A program made the translations under genes and the position numbers. The notes under the pieces were generated by a model. That model searched no databases and had not been told where the DNA came from. It worked only from the letters and a program-made list of their open reading frames with translations. Positions 9,029-17,037 of a stretch of 64,000 nucleotides of DNA are shown here, one piece after another. Every line of letters begins with the position of its first letter. Position 1 is the stretch's first letter. Origin of the DNA: Porphyrobacter sp. CACIAM 03H1 (lineage in GTDB: Bacteria > Pseudomonadota > Alphaproteobacteria > Sphingomonadales > Sphingomonadaceae); NCBI RefSeq assembly GCF_002215495.1, contig NZ_CP021378.1, positions 1,426,764-1,490,763 on the forward strand, written 5' to 3'.

Positions 9029-12000
9029 ATGGCGAAGTCCAAAGCCGCTGCTGCTGCGCCTGCCCTCCAGGGCGATATCCCCGGCCGTCTCGCCGGCAAG
9101 ATCGCGGTCGTAACCGGCGCGGCCGGGAACCTCGGCGGGCATATCGTCACGCACTATCTTGCAGAAGGCGCAACCGTGGTGATGACGGGCCGCACGCCCG
9201 ACCGCACCAAGGCGGCCGCCGAGGCACTGCTCAAGGCGACCGGCGCCGATCCGGCGCGGCTCGCAACCGTGGCGCTCGACGGGGGCGACATCGCCTCGGT
9301 CCGCGCGGCGATCGCCGAGGTGGTCAAGCAGTTCGGGCGGATCGACATTCTCGTCAACAACGCCGGGAGCGCCGGGCCCAAGCAGCCGATCGAGAACCTG
9401 CCGCTTTCGGCGGAAGAGCTGGCCGCGCTCCAGAAGACCGGCAGCACCGACAGCGAGACCGTAGGCGATGCGCTGCGCAACATCTTCGGCGTTGCGTGGA
9501 ACGTCGCGCGCGTCGCGGCCGAGCACATCCCCGAAGGCGGCTCGATCATCAACGTATCGACCATCTTCAGCCGCACGCCCTATTACGCGCGCGCGGCCTA
9601 TGTCGTCCCCAAGGCGGCGATGAATGCGTGGAGCCGCGAATTGTCGCTGGAGCTCGGTCCCAAGGGAATCCGCGTCAACCTCGTCTACCCTGGCCCGATC
9701 GAGAGCGAGCGCATCCGCAACGTCTTTGCCGCGATGGACGCCGCGCGCGGGGACGAGGCGGGCACGACCGCCAACCAGTTCTTCGACATGATGTCGCTGG
9801 AACGTGCGACCGGCGGGAACGAGAAGGCCAAGACCTTCCCGACACCGACCGACATCGCCACCACCTGCGTCTTCCTCGGCTCGGACGAGAGCGCGGCCTA
9901 CAACGGCCACGATTTCGAGGTCACCCACGGGATGAGCGTGCGCAAGGAACAGCGCTCCACCTACCTCGCGCGGCCCACCATGCGCTCGATGGACGGCACG
10001 GGCTTGGCCGTGCTGATCGCGGCCGGAGACGACTGGGAGGAGGCGCTCGAGATCGCGCAGGTCCAGCTCGCTTGCGGGGCAAGCGTGGTGCTCGGCCTGC
10101 CGCGCGCCGCCGACGTTGCCATCGCCGAGAAGCGCTGCAAAGCGCTGGGCCTCGGCGACAAACTCGCGATCATCCGTTTCAGCCGCAAGGACCCGGCCGG
10201 CATGGAAGCCGCGCTCGAGGATTACACCAAGGGCGGCACGCCGGTCAGCGGTGCGCTGTTCCTCCCCGCTCTGGGCGCGGGCGAACTCAGCGGCGCGATC
10301 ACGGCGGCGGACGACAGCGTGGTCGAGGCGCTGATGGATGCCGAACTCGCCGGCAACATGGCGCTCGCGCGCACCATGAGCCGTTACTGGAAGCGGCACG
10401 ACAACCTCTTGCAGCCGCCGCGTTTCGTCTTCGTCAGCCATGCCAGCGACGGGAAGGGCGACATCTACGGCCACATCCTGCGCGCCGCGACCGAACAGCT
10501 GATCCGCATCTGGCGCGACGAGAGCGAGATCGACACCGCGCACGGGCGTCGCCGGCAAGCGGAGTGGGGCAACCAGATCGTTCGCTTCACCAACACCGAG
10601 GCCGAGAACATCCGCTTCACCGCCGGCCACGCAGCGCGCATCCTGCTGAAGGAGAGCAAGCTCGGCGAGATCACGCTTTACGTCCCGGCGAACATCGGCG
10701 AGGCGACCGGGGCGCGCAAGGCGATGCCGGGCTTCTCCGAGAACATCACCGGCCTGCACCTCGGCAAGGTCGCGCTCATCACCGGCGGTTCGGCCGGGAT
10801 CGGCGGACAGGTCGCGCGCCTGCTCGCATTGGCGGGCGGCAAGGTGATGATGGTCGCCCGCCGCGAAAGCGAGCTTGCCGTAGCGCGGGCGCGGATCGTC
10901 TCGGAGCTCGAGGACATCGGTTTCGCGGGCGTCGAGCGCCGGGTGCAGACCCTCGCCAACGTCGACGTCAGCAATTTCGAGAGCCTCAAGGGCGCGGTCG
11001 ACGCCACGCTGAAGGCCTTCGGGCGGATCGACTACCTCATCAACAACGCCGGGGTCGCGGGGGCGGAGGACATGGTGGTCGACATGGGGGTCGACGCCTG
11101 GAACTACACGCTCGATGCGAACCTCGTGTCGAACTACTTCCTGATGCACCACGTCGCCCCACTGATGAAGGCGCAAGGATCGGGCTACATCCTCAACGTC
11201 TCGTCCTATTTCGGCGGCGAGAAGTATCTCGCGGTCGCCTATCCCAATCGCGCGGACTACGCCGTCTCCAAGGCCGGGCAGCGCGCGATGGTCGAGAGCA
11301 TGGCGCGCTATCTCGGCCCCGAGGTGCAGTTCAACGCCATCGCGCCGGGGCCGGTCGATGGCGACCGCCTGTCGGGCACCGGCGGCAAGCCCGGCCTGTT
11401 CGAGCGGCGCGGCAAGCTGATCCTCGAGAACAAGCGCCTCAATGCCGTCCACGCCGCCGCGATCAAGGCGATCCGGCGCGGGGTGCGCGTGGAGGCAGTG
11501 CTCGCGCGGCTCGCCCGCAACGACACCGTCAAGATGAGCCACGACACCAACAACCCGCACGAACTGCGCGAGCTGGCGCTCGCCTGCGCGCGCGAGGGGG
11601 ACGGCACCTGCACCTGGGACCAGTATCTCCTCACCCCCCAGATCGCCGCCGCGCTGGTGGCGCGCCTCAGGCAGGCAGGCCTGTTCCTCGATGCGCCTGA
11701 ATGGTCGGAGCGCAAGCCCGAGGAGGACGGCGACTGGCTGCTGCGCGTCCCGCCCGAGGATGCGCCTTTCCTCCCCGCCGACAAGATCGCCGTCGAGGCG
11801 AACAAGGTCGGCAGCGGGGTACTCTCCAAGCTCTACCTCGGCAAGATGCCGACCGAGCATGATGTCGCGCAGGCGACCGTCTTCTTCCTCGCCGACCGCG
11901 CCGTTTCGGGGGAGACCTTCATGCCCTCGGGCGGCCTCAGCGTCGAACGCTCGACCACAGAGCGCGAGCTGTTCGGCAGCCCCAAGCAGGAACGCCTCGA

Positions 12001-12721
12001 CCAGATGCGCGGCAAGACTGTGTGGATCATCGGCGAGCACCTCGCCGACTACCTCGCCGAAACCGCGCGCGCCTTCATCGAGGATTGCCACGCGGCCAAC
12101 GTGGTGGTCATCACCCGAACGGCGGAAGCCTTCGAGGCGATCAAGGCGCAGCTCGAACCCGAGACCGCCGAGGCCCTGACCTCGCTGGTGAAGACCACCG
12201 ACATCGAAGCCGCGATGGACGAGGCGTTGCTCGCCTGGGGCAAGCCCACCACCATCCTCTCGACCCCGATGTCGGCACTGCCGGGCAAGCTGTTCGCCAC
12301 CGACGATCCGCTCACCCCCGAGGAATTCCGCAGCGTGGTGGCCGACAACCTCACCCACCATTTCCGCGTCTCGCGCCGCGCTTCGCTGTATGACGATTGC
12401 CAGCTTGTGCTGACCAGCCCCGACGTGCCGATGGGCGACAAGTCCCCGGCCTTCGCGCTGGCGAACTTCATCAAGACCACGCTCCATGCCTTTACCGCCA
12501 CGCTCGCGGTCGAGAACGAGCGGCTGGTGCACGATGTGCCGGTCAACCAGATCAACCTCACCCGCCGCGTCCAATCCGAAGAACCGCGCGATCTCGACGA
12601 GCATCTCGAGGAGGTGCGCCGTTTCGCCCGTGCGGTCCTGCTGGTCGGCGCGCCGCTGCCCGATGCCGAGGATTCGCGCTATCGCGCACGCATCTATCGC
12701 GGGATGTCGATGACGGTATAA
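9029..12721 (+). CDS. mcr: Bifunctional malonyl-CoA reductase (tandem SDR)
   Basis: This enzyme reduces malonyl-CoA through malonate semialdehyde to 3-hydroxypropionate with two NADPH. The 1230 residues match the two-module Chloroflexus-type enzyme (about 1220). The N-terminal SDR half has TGAAGNLGG at 29-37, NNAG and the YxxxK pair Tyr191/Lys195. By family precedent it reduces malonate semialdehyde. The C-terminal half has TGGSAGIGG at 585-593 and Tyr744/Lys748, and reduces malonyl-CoA. GAGGAGAG precedes the ATG. accA begins 10 bp after its stop, and pcs, which uses its product, lies just upstream, so the three genes look like one pathway operon. Confidence 0.94.
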   Translation: MAKSKAAAAAPALQGDIPGRLAGKIAVVTGAAGNLGGHIVTHYLAEGATVVMTGRTPDRTKAAAEALLKATGADPARLATVALDGGDIASVRAAIAEVVKQFGRIDILVNNAGSAGPKQPIENLPLSAEELAALQKTGSTDSETVGDALRNIFGVAWNVARVAAEHIPEGGSIINVSTIFSRTPYYARAAYVVPKAAMNAWSRELSLELGPKGIRVNLVYPGPIESERIRNVFAAMDAARGDEAGTTANQFFDMMSLERATGGNEKAKTFPTPTDIATTCVFLGSDESAAYNGHDFEVTHGMSVRKEQRSTYLARPTMRSMDGTGLAVLIAAGDDWEEALEIAQVQLACGASVVLGLPRAADVAIAEKRCKALGLGDKLAIIRFSRKDPAGMEAALEDYTKGGTPVSGALFLPALGAGELSGAITAADDSVVEALMDAELAGNMALARTMSRYWKRHDNLLQPPRFVFVSHASDGKGDIYGHILRAATEQLIRIWRDESEIDTAHGRRRQAEWGNQIVRFTNTEAENIRFTAGHAARILLKESKLGEITLYVPANIGEATGARKAMPGFSENITGLHLGKVALITGGSAGIGGQVARLLALAGGKVMMVARRESELAVARARIVSELEDIGFAGVERRVQTLANVDVSNFESLKGAVDATLKAFGRIDYLINNAGVAGAEDMVVDMGVDAWNYTLDANLVSNYFLMHHVAPLMKAQGSGYILNVSSYFGGEKYLAVAYPNRADYAVSKAGQRAMVESMARYLGPEVQFNAIAPGPVDGDRLSGTGGKPGLFERRGKLILENKRLNAVHAAAIKAIRRGVRVEAVLARLARNDTVKMSHDTNNPHELRELALACAREGDGTCTWDQYLLTPQIAAALVARLRQAGLFLDAPEWSERKPEEDGDWLLRVPPEDAPFLPADKIAVEANKVGSGVLSKLYLGKMPTEHDVAQATVFFLADRAVSGETFMPSGGLSVERSTTERELFGSPKQERLDQMRGKTVWIIGEHLADYLAETARAFIEDCHAANVVVITRTAEAFEAIKAQLEPETAEALTSLVKTTDIEAAMDEALLAWGKPTTILSTPMSALPGKLFATDDPLTPEEFRSVVADNLTHHFRVSRRASLYDDCQLVLTSPDVPMGDKSPAFALANFIKTTLHAFTATLAVENERLVHDVPVNQINLTRRVQSEEPRDLDEHLEEVRRFARAVLLVGAPLPDAEDSRYRARIYRGMSMTV

Positions 12722-12731
12722 GCTGGCGGGC

Positions 12732-13658
12732 ATGATCCAGTACCTGCCCTTCGAAAAGCCGATCGAGGCGCTCGACAAGCACGTTGCCGAACTCGCTGCC
12801 CATCCCGAGGGCACCGAGGAGGCGCGGATGCTCGCCGAGCGGGCCGACAAGCTGCTCGCGGACACCTACGCCCGCCTCTCCCCGTGGGAGCGCACGCTGG
12901 TCGCCCGCCACCCGCAGCGGCCCCGGTTCGAGAAGCTGGTGGCCGGGCTGTTCAGCGAGTTCCTGCCCATCGCAGGCGATCGCACCTTCGGCGACGATCA
13001 GGCGATCATCGGCGGCTTTGCGCGCTTCGAGGGGCGCAAGGTGATGGTCATCGGCCACGTCAAGGGCGAGGACACGCCCGGGCGGCTCAAGCACAATTTC
13101 GGCATGGCGCGGCCCGAGGGCTATCGCAAGGCGATCCGCCTGATGGAACTGGCCGACCGCTTCGGCCTGCCGGTGGTGACGCTGGTCGACACCCCGGGCG
13201 CGTTCCCCGGCGTCGATGCCGAGGCGCGCGGACAGGCAGAGGCCATCGCCCGTTCGACCGAGGCCTGCCTTGCGCTCGGGGTGCCGCTCGTCGCGGTGAT
13301 CATCGGCGAGGGCGGATCGGGCGGGGCGGTGGCGCTCGCGGCCGCCAACCGCGTGCTGATGTTCGAGCACGCGGTCTATTCGGTGATCAGCCCCGAAGGC
13401 TGCGCCTCGATCCTGTGGCGCAGCGCCGCGCAGGCTGCCACGGCTGCCGAGGCGATGCGGGTGACGGCGGGCGATCTGCTCAAGCTCGGCGTGATCCACC
13501 GCATCGTCTACGAGCCCCGCGGCGGCGCGCACCGCGATCCGGCCGAGACTGTCAAGCGCCTGACCCTGGCCCTGCGCGCCGAACTCGACACCCTCGCCGC
13601 CATGACCCCCGCGGAACTGCGCCGCGAGCGCGAGGAGTTTTTCCTGCGCCTCGGCTAG
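12732..13658 (+). CDS. accA: Acetyl-CoA carboxylase carboxyltransferase subunit alpha
   Basis: The alpha half of the acetyl-CoA carboxylase carboxyltransferase, which moves CO2 from carboxybiotin to acetyl-CoA to give malonyl-CoA. The 308-residue protein shows the family's HVKGEDTPGRLKHNFG stretch, the VDTPGAFPG loop, the oxyanion-type GEGGSGGA segment and SVISPEGCASILW. It starts 10 bp after mcr and supplies that enzyme's substrate, so co-transcription makes biochemical sense. Whether this is the genome's only accA (also serving fatty acid synthesis) or a dedicated copy cannot be judged here. AccB, AccC and AccD are not in view. Confidence 0.95.
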   Translation: MIQYLPFEKPIEALDKHVAELAAHPEGTEEARMLAERADKLLADTYARLSPWERTLVARHPQRPRFEKLVAGLFSEFLPIAGDRTFGDDQAIIGGFARFEGRKVMVIGHVKGEDTPGRLKHNFGMARPEGYRKAIRLMELADRFGLPVVTLVDTPGAFPGVDAEARGQAEAIARSTEACLALGVPLVAVIIGEGGSGGAVALAAANRVLMFEHAVYSVISPEGCASILWRSAAQAATAAEAMRVTAGDLLKLGVIHRIVYEPRGGAHRDPAETVKRLTLALRAELDTLAAMTPAELRREREEFFLRLG

Positions 13659-13705
13659 GGGCGGCCCGCAAGGGTGACGGATTCACCACGTGTTCAGGGC
13701 CGCCC
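13659..13705 (+). terminator. Hairpin downstream of accA
   Basis: GGGCGGCCC (13659-13667) and GGGCCGCCC (13697-13705) can pair over a 29-nt loop just after the accA stop. There is no T-run, so it could be a stability hairpin as easily as a terminator. Confidence 0.35.
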
Positions 13706-13740
13706 GCCAAGGTGCCACGCGCCATGCATCAGCCTGCACG

Positions 13741-14418
13741 ATGACACAGTCACCTGCCGTCCTGCGCGCGGCCGCGGCGGCCGCCCTCGTCACCCTTGCT
13801 CTTGCCGCGCCTCCCTTGCGGGCCGCCGGGGACGCGCTCGGCCCGGCGCAGCTCGCCGGTCTGGCCGAGGCCGATGCCTCCCTCAAGGCCGCGCGGGCGG
13901 ACCTTCCCGATTGCGAACCCGGCTGCATCACCCCGGGCGAGGCAACGGCGATGGCGCTCGCGCTGGGCGAGGGTGAGGCGCGCGCAGGCCGATTCCTGCT
14001 CGACGTGCGCGGCGGCGGGCAGAGCCTCCAGGGGCAGCTCGGCACCATGCTGTTCGTCAACTCGCGGCGGGATTACGCCACGCTCGGCACGCTCACCATC
14101 GCCTTCGAGCCCGAGGCCCTGCACGCGCTGCTGCGCCGGGCACGCGGGTGCGGCGCGGCGGATGTGGTCGACGGGCAGATCACGGTGAAGGCCTGCTACG
14201 GCGAGGGGGTGCCGGACCTCAACATGTTCACGATGATGCAGCGGCTCGGCGGGCGCCGGCTGATCGTGGAGGGCGAGGTGCGCCGCAACTGGATCGACTC
14301 GCCTCTGGGTTCGCCGCGGCCCATCGCCAATTTCTATGGCGAGCACGAAGTCGGCTATTACCAGGTCTGGGTCCACGTGACCGAGGCCGCGCAGGTGACT
14401 TTTGCCGACGAGCGGTGA
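13741..14418 (+). CDS. Exported protein of unknown function
   Basis: A 225-residue protein starting at the ATG at 13741. An in-frame ATG 51 nt upstream would place extra polar residues before the signal peptide. The N-terminus (MTQSPAVLRAA...) is a typical Sec signal peptide with an Ala-rich core cleaved around residues 25-30. The mature part holds a CEPGC cysteine pair and two further Cys in RGCG and KACYG that could form disulfides. I do not recognise a family. It lies after accA on the same strand, separated by a possible hairpin. Confidence 0.75.
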   Translation: MTQSPAVLRAAAAAALVTLALAAPPLRAAGDALGPAQLAGLAEADASLKAARADLPDCEPGCITPGEATAMALALGEGEARAGRFLLDVRGGGQSLQGQLGTMLFVNSRRDYATLGTLTIAFEPEALHALLRRARGCGAADVVDGQITVKACYGEGVPDLNMFTMMQRLGGRRLIVEGEVRRNWIDSPLGSPRPIANFYGEHEVGYYQVWVHVTEAAQVTFADER

Positions 14419-14430
14419 GGAAAGGTGGTG

Positions 14431-14450
14431 GCGGTGCGGCTGTCGGAGCC
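14431..14450. other. tRNA-Thr 3'-end-like sequence, candidate left attachment site
   Basis: GCGGTGCGGCTGTCGGA here matches the 3' end of the tRNA-Thr gene plus its flank (GCGGTGCCGGCTGTCGGA at 32922-32939) except for one missing C, in the same orientation. It lies 60 bp from a TGGCCCCC pair like the one beside the integrase. The sequence also folds as GCGGCT-GTCGG-AGCCGC, so it could simply be the terminator of the gene ending at 14418. Confidence 0.4.
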
Positions 14451-14506
14451 GCATAGGCGGCTTAAGCTCATGCTTTTCCTTGCTATGGCGCAAGCTCTCT
14501 CAGAAA

Positions 14507-14526
14507 TGGCCCCCTGTCTGGCCCCC
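14507..14526 (+). repeat. Paired TGGCCCCC repeats, candidate integrase arm sites (left)
   Basis: TGGCCCCC at 14507-14514 and 14519-14526, separated by TGTC and followed by A. The same pair, with a 5-nt spacer, occurs at 32788-32808 beside the integrase gene. Such short direct repeats near the ends of integrase elements commonly serve as arm-binding sites (inference). Confidence 0.5.
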
Positions 14527-14592
14527 AACTGGTGGGCCCTAGGCATTGATCGCGGCTAATGGCAGACCGCGCCAAGCATCACGGGGAAACCA

Positions 14593-15219
14593 ATGGCAAT
14601 TGATTGGACTATCACCGGCACGGCGTTGTCAGGTTGGGGCAGCTTGTTGAGCGCTGCGGCCGTCCTCTGGGCCACACACCGGGCAACCGGCACGCTTAGA
14701 GAGTGGAAGCAGAAGCGGGTGAACGAGAGGGAAGAGGCGCACGCACAGGAATGCCTCGTTTCTGCCTATCAGGTGGTCGACGCTTTCCAGGCGGTGCGGT
14801 CGCCGTTGCTACATGGCTTCGAGCTTGATCGCGCCCGCGCCAAGCTGTCCGAAGATCAGCGGTGGAGCGATCTCACAGAGCAACAGAAGCGCCAGCACGA
14901 GCAAGGCCAAGTCTACATCGATAGGCTAGACCATTTTTCCGAACGCTTCGACCGATTGGCTGAGTGTGGCCCATTGGCGCGGGCTCTCTTCGGTCCCGAG
15001 GTCGAGGCTGCTCTCGGTGAGCTTGGCCGACAGCATTGGGTGCTCACCGTGGAAATCCAAGCCTACATCCATGATCGCGGGATCGATCGTGATCTAGACA
15101 TGAAAGTCCGGAACAACCTCTGCGACTGGAAGTGTGAGGGAGAAGGCGACATCAGCAAGGCTATTCTCGGAAGCGTCGCCACCATCGAGGCCAAGCTCCT
15201 GCCGGTCCTACGTGGCTGA
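14593..15219 (+). CDS. Hypothetical protein with N-terminal membrane anchor
   Basis: 208 residues, with GGGGAAA just before the ATG. One hydrophobic segment (about residues 8-28, GTALSGWGSLLSAAAVLWAT) is followed by a charged, helix-rich region with many Gln/Glu/Arg, possibly coiled coil. Base composition and codon use are less GC-biased than in the neighbouring accA region, consistent with acquired DNA. No family is recognised. It sits between a candidate left attachment site and a broken transposase. Confidence 0.65.
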   Translation: MAIDWTITGTALSGWGSLLSAAAVLWATHRATGTLREWKQKRVNEREEAHAQECLVSAYQVVDAFQAVRSPLLHGFELDRARAKLSEDQRWSDLTEQQKRQHEQGQVYIDRLDHFSERFDRLAECGPLARALFGPEVEAALGELGRQHWVLTVEIQAYIHDRGIDRDLDMKVRNNLCDWKCEGEGDISKAILGSVATIEAKLLPVLRG

Positions 15220-15451
15220 CAGTGCCCCGCCCGTCGCGCCGTGCTCTGCCGACCAGCGGGGCACGGCTGCGATGGCGCAACAAAGTAACCGCAGGGCACG
15301 GGAAAATTGCGGGTCCTACCTAGGGGGCGGGAAAACTGTTATCGCTGCGGGACCGCTTTTCTCCCCACAGACGTGCGTTGGGCCATTAATAGCAGTCTGA
15401 AGTTGCAGTCTCAAAATTTCTCCCCTCGGCGCTATGTTGGCTTCGAGCTAA

Positions 15452-16010
15452 GCCTTCGCCCTCCGTCAGAAGGACCGCGATGCGCGCTGGACGGTCAAAT
15501 ACTCCAAGGCCAAGGTCAAGGAGGGTGCTGATCCCAGGAGCTTCAAGCCGGTGGATCTTGCCATCCCGATGTTCGGCTACAAATACCACCGGCATAGATC
15601 GGGTCCATGGGTTGATCCGCACCTGGAATGCCAGCGCGGCCAACGCTCATGATGGCACATGGCTGCCGGAGCTGATCAGCAAGCAGAACACCGGCTCGCG
15701 CGTGTGGGCCGACACGGCCTATCACTCGAAGAAGAACGAAGTGTTCCTCGAGCGGGGCATGTTCAAGAGCAACATCCACCAGAATCGCATGCCGCGTCGG
15801 CCGCTGCCCGCGCACATCGCCAGAGCAAATGCCAAGCGCTCTGCTGTTCGCTCGGCAGTCAAGCACGTGTTCGCGGGCCAGAAGCACCGTATGCGTTTGT
15901 TTATCCGCACCATCGGTATCGCCCGTGCAAGGATCAAGATCGGGATGGCCAACCTGGCCTATAACTTCCAGCGGCTCGCTTGGCTCGAGAAGCGAAGTGC
16001 GCCCGCGTAG
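15452..16010 (+). pseudogene. IS5-family transposase remnant (truncated, frameshifted)
   Basis: Only the C-terminal two thirds of an IS5-type DDE transposase remain. The first part reads FALRQKDRDARWTVKYSK up to FGYK near 15585. The frame then shifts by one, and the rest continues as IDRVHGLIRTWNASAANAHDG, the second catalytic Asp in WADTAYHSKK and RSAVKHVFAGQKHRM. In active relatives the last motif has Glu (VEHVF); here it is Lys. A TAA at 15449-15451 blocks the frame upstream. The copy is inactive and marks past insertion in the accessory region. I see no intact terminal inverted repeats. Confidence 0.8.
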
Positions 16011-16402
16011 CGCGAAAACGGGGCGCAGAGCGGCGCTCCGAAAACCAAGGAAGCGAGGCCGGAAATGCCAACCTTCACGGACCCAAAGCCACGATCAGAC
16101 ATCTCGCGCCGTCGTCAGATCAAAACCAGACGGTTCTTCGAGGTGTCCATCATGGTCAGTGACTAGCACCCTAACCTCGTCATGTTAGCTGCCCTTCCAA
16201 TCGTCCAAATCCGGATAGGTGGCCCGTTCAGCCCCGGATCACTGGATCTGGGACTTAGCTGCCATTCCAAAGCAACGTATGCAACGGCGGGTTCTGTCAG
16301 AAGCCGACAAACCGTGCGTGCCCGAATGCACCGATTTCGCGACTCCCTTCTCATCCGCTGCCCTCATGGAATTGCTTGCGATAGAAGTGTACGGTGCGTC
16401 CC
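16011..16402. other. Intergenic region after transposase remnant
   Basis: About 390 bp between the transposase remnant and the next response regulator. It contains short, non-convincing open frames on both strands and no Shine-Dalgarno-supported start. It is probably decayed IS or island sequence plus the promoter of the regulator gene. I see no RNA gene. Confidence 0.5.
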
Positions 16403-16768
16403 ATGAACCGCATTCTGTACGTCGACGACGAGCCTGACCTTCGCGAGATCGCCCTGCTCGCGCTCTCGCTCGACCCCGATCTGGAAGTGCGGACCGCTGC
16501 GAGCGGCGTCGAGGCTATCGCGACGGTTGCAGATTGGCTGCCCGATCTCATCCTGCTCGACGTGATGATGCCCGGTATGGACGGTCCCGCGACGCTCGCT
16601 CGCCTGCGCATGGCCCCCCTGACGGCGGAATTGCCGGTCGTCTTCATCACAGCCCGTGCGCAAGCCCAGGACTTGCAGACATTCGCGACGCTCGACGCGC
16701 GCGGGGTAATTGCCAAGCCCTTCGATCCGATGACCCTCGCGCAGCAGGTGCGCGAGTTCCTCGGATGA
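16403..16768 (+). CDS. Single-domain response regulator (CheY-like)
   Basis: A 121-residue stand-alone receiver. It has the acidic pair Asp8-Asp9, phospho-acceptor Asp53 in LLDVMMPG, Thr83 in FITAR and Lys105 in AKPF, so all the phosphorylation-switch residues are present. There is no output domain. The ATG at 16403 is preferred to an in-frame GTG at 16394. Its stop overlaps the start of the HPt gene (ATGA), so the two are translationally coupled and probably form a phosphorelay pair. They converge on the GT2 gene of the RsbQ/HK operon. Confidence 0.92.
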   Translation: MNRILYVDDEPDLREIALLALSLDPDLEVRTAASGVEAIATVADWLPDLILLDVMMPGMDGPATLARLRMAPLTAELPVVFITARAQAQDLQTFATLDARGVIAKPFDPMTLAQQVREFLG

Positions 16769-17037
16769 GCGCCGACGAGGAATGGCTGGCGCCGCTGCGG
16801 GCGAAATTCGCAGGCCGGCTCACGCGCGAAGTCGAGGCTCTCCGCACTGCCTGGACGCGGCGCGACAGGGAGACGGTTATAGACCGTGCCCACAAGCTTG
16901 CAGGGCTCGCCGGCATGTTAGGGGCGCCGGAAGTCGGCGAGGCGGCCTTGGAGCTCGAGGAAACCGCACGCAGCGGTGCCGATTACGCGGGGCAGCTCTT
17001 CCAGCTGATCGCCGCGATCGAGCGCGCGCGCAGCTAG
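16765..17037 (+). CDS. HPt phosphotransfer protein
   Basis: A 90-residue, all-helical protein with the HPt signature HKLAGLAGMLGA. His43 is the predicted phospho-acceptor, and the following Lys and Gly are the usual companions. It overlaps the upstream receiver gene by ATGA. Its stop codon shares bases with the stop of the convergent GT2 gene (CTAG at 17034-17037). In phosphorelays such proteins pass phosphate between receivers. The nearby kinase (20984-22453) lacks its own receiver, so this HPt would have to work with one or both stand-alone receivers (inference). Confidence 0.88.
   Translation: MSADEEWLAPLRAKFAGRLTREVEALRTAWTRRDRETVIDRAHKLAGLAGMLGAPEVGEAALELEETARSGADYAGQLFQLIAAIERARS

Noticed and set aside
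3349..9150. Very long minus-strand open frame opposite pcs
   Set aside because: Its translation is Arg/His/Ala/Gly-rich with no motifs, the typical antisense shadow of a high-GC coding sequence.
8951..12865. Minus-strand 1304-codon frame opposite mcr
   Set aside because: Shadow of mcr. mcr has a clear ribosome binding site and catalytic motifs.
14431..14475. tRNA-like string (GCGGCTTAAGCTCA) suggesting a tRNA fragment
   Set aside because: No cloverleaf can be built. Only the 3'-end-like segment is worth noting.
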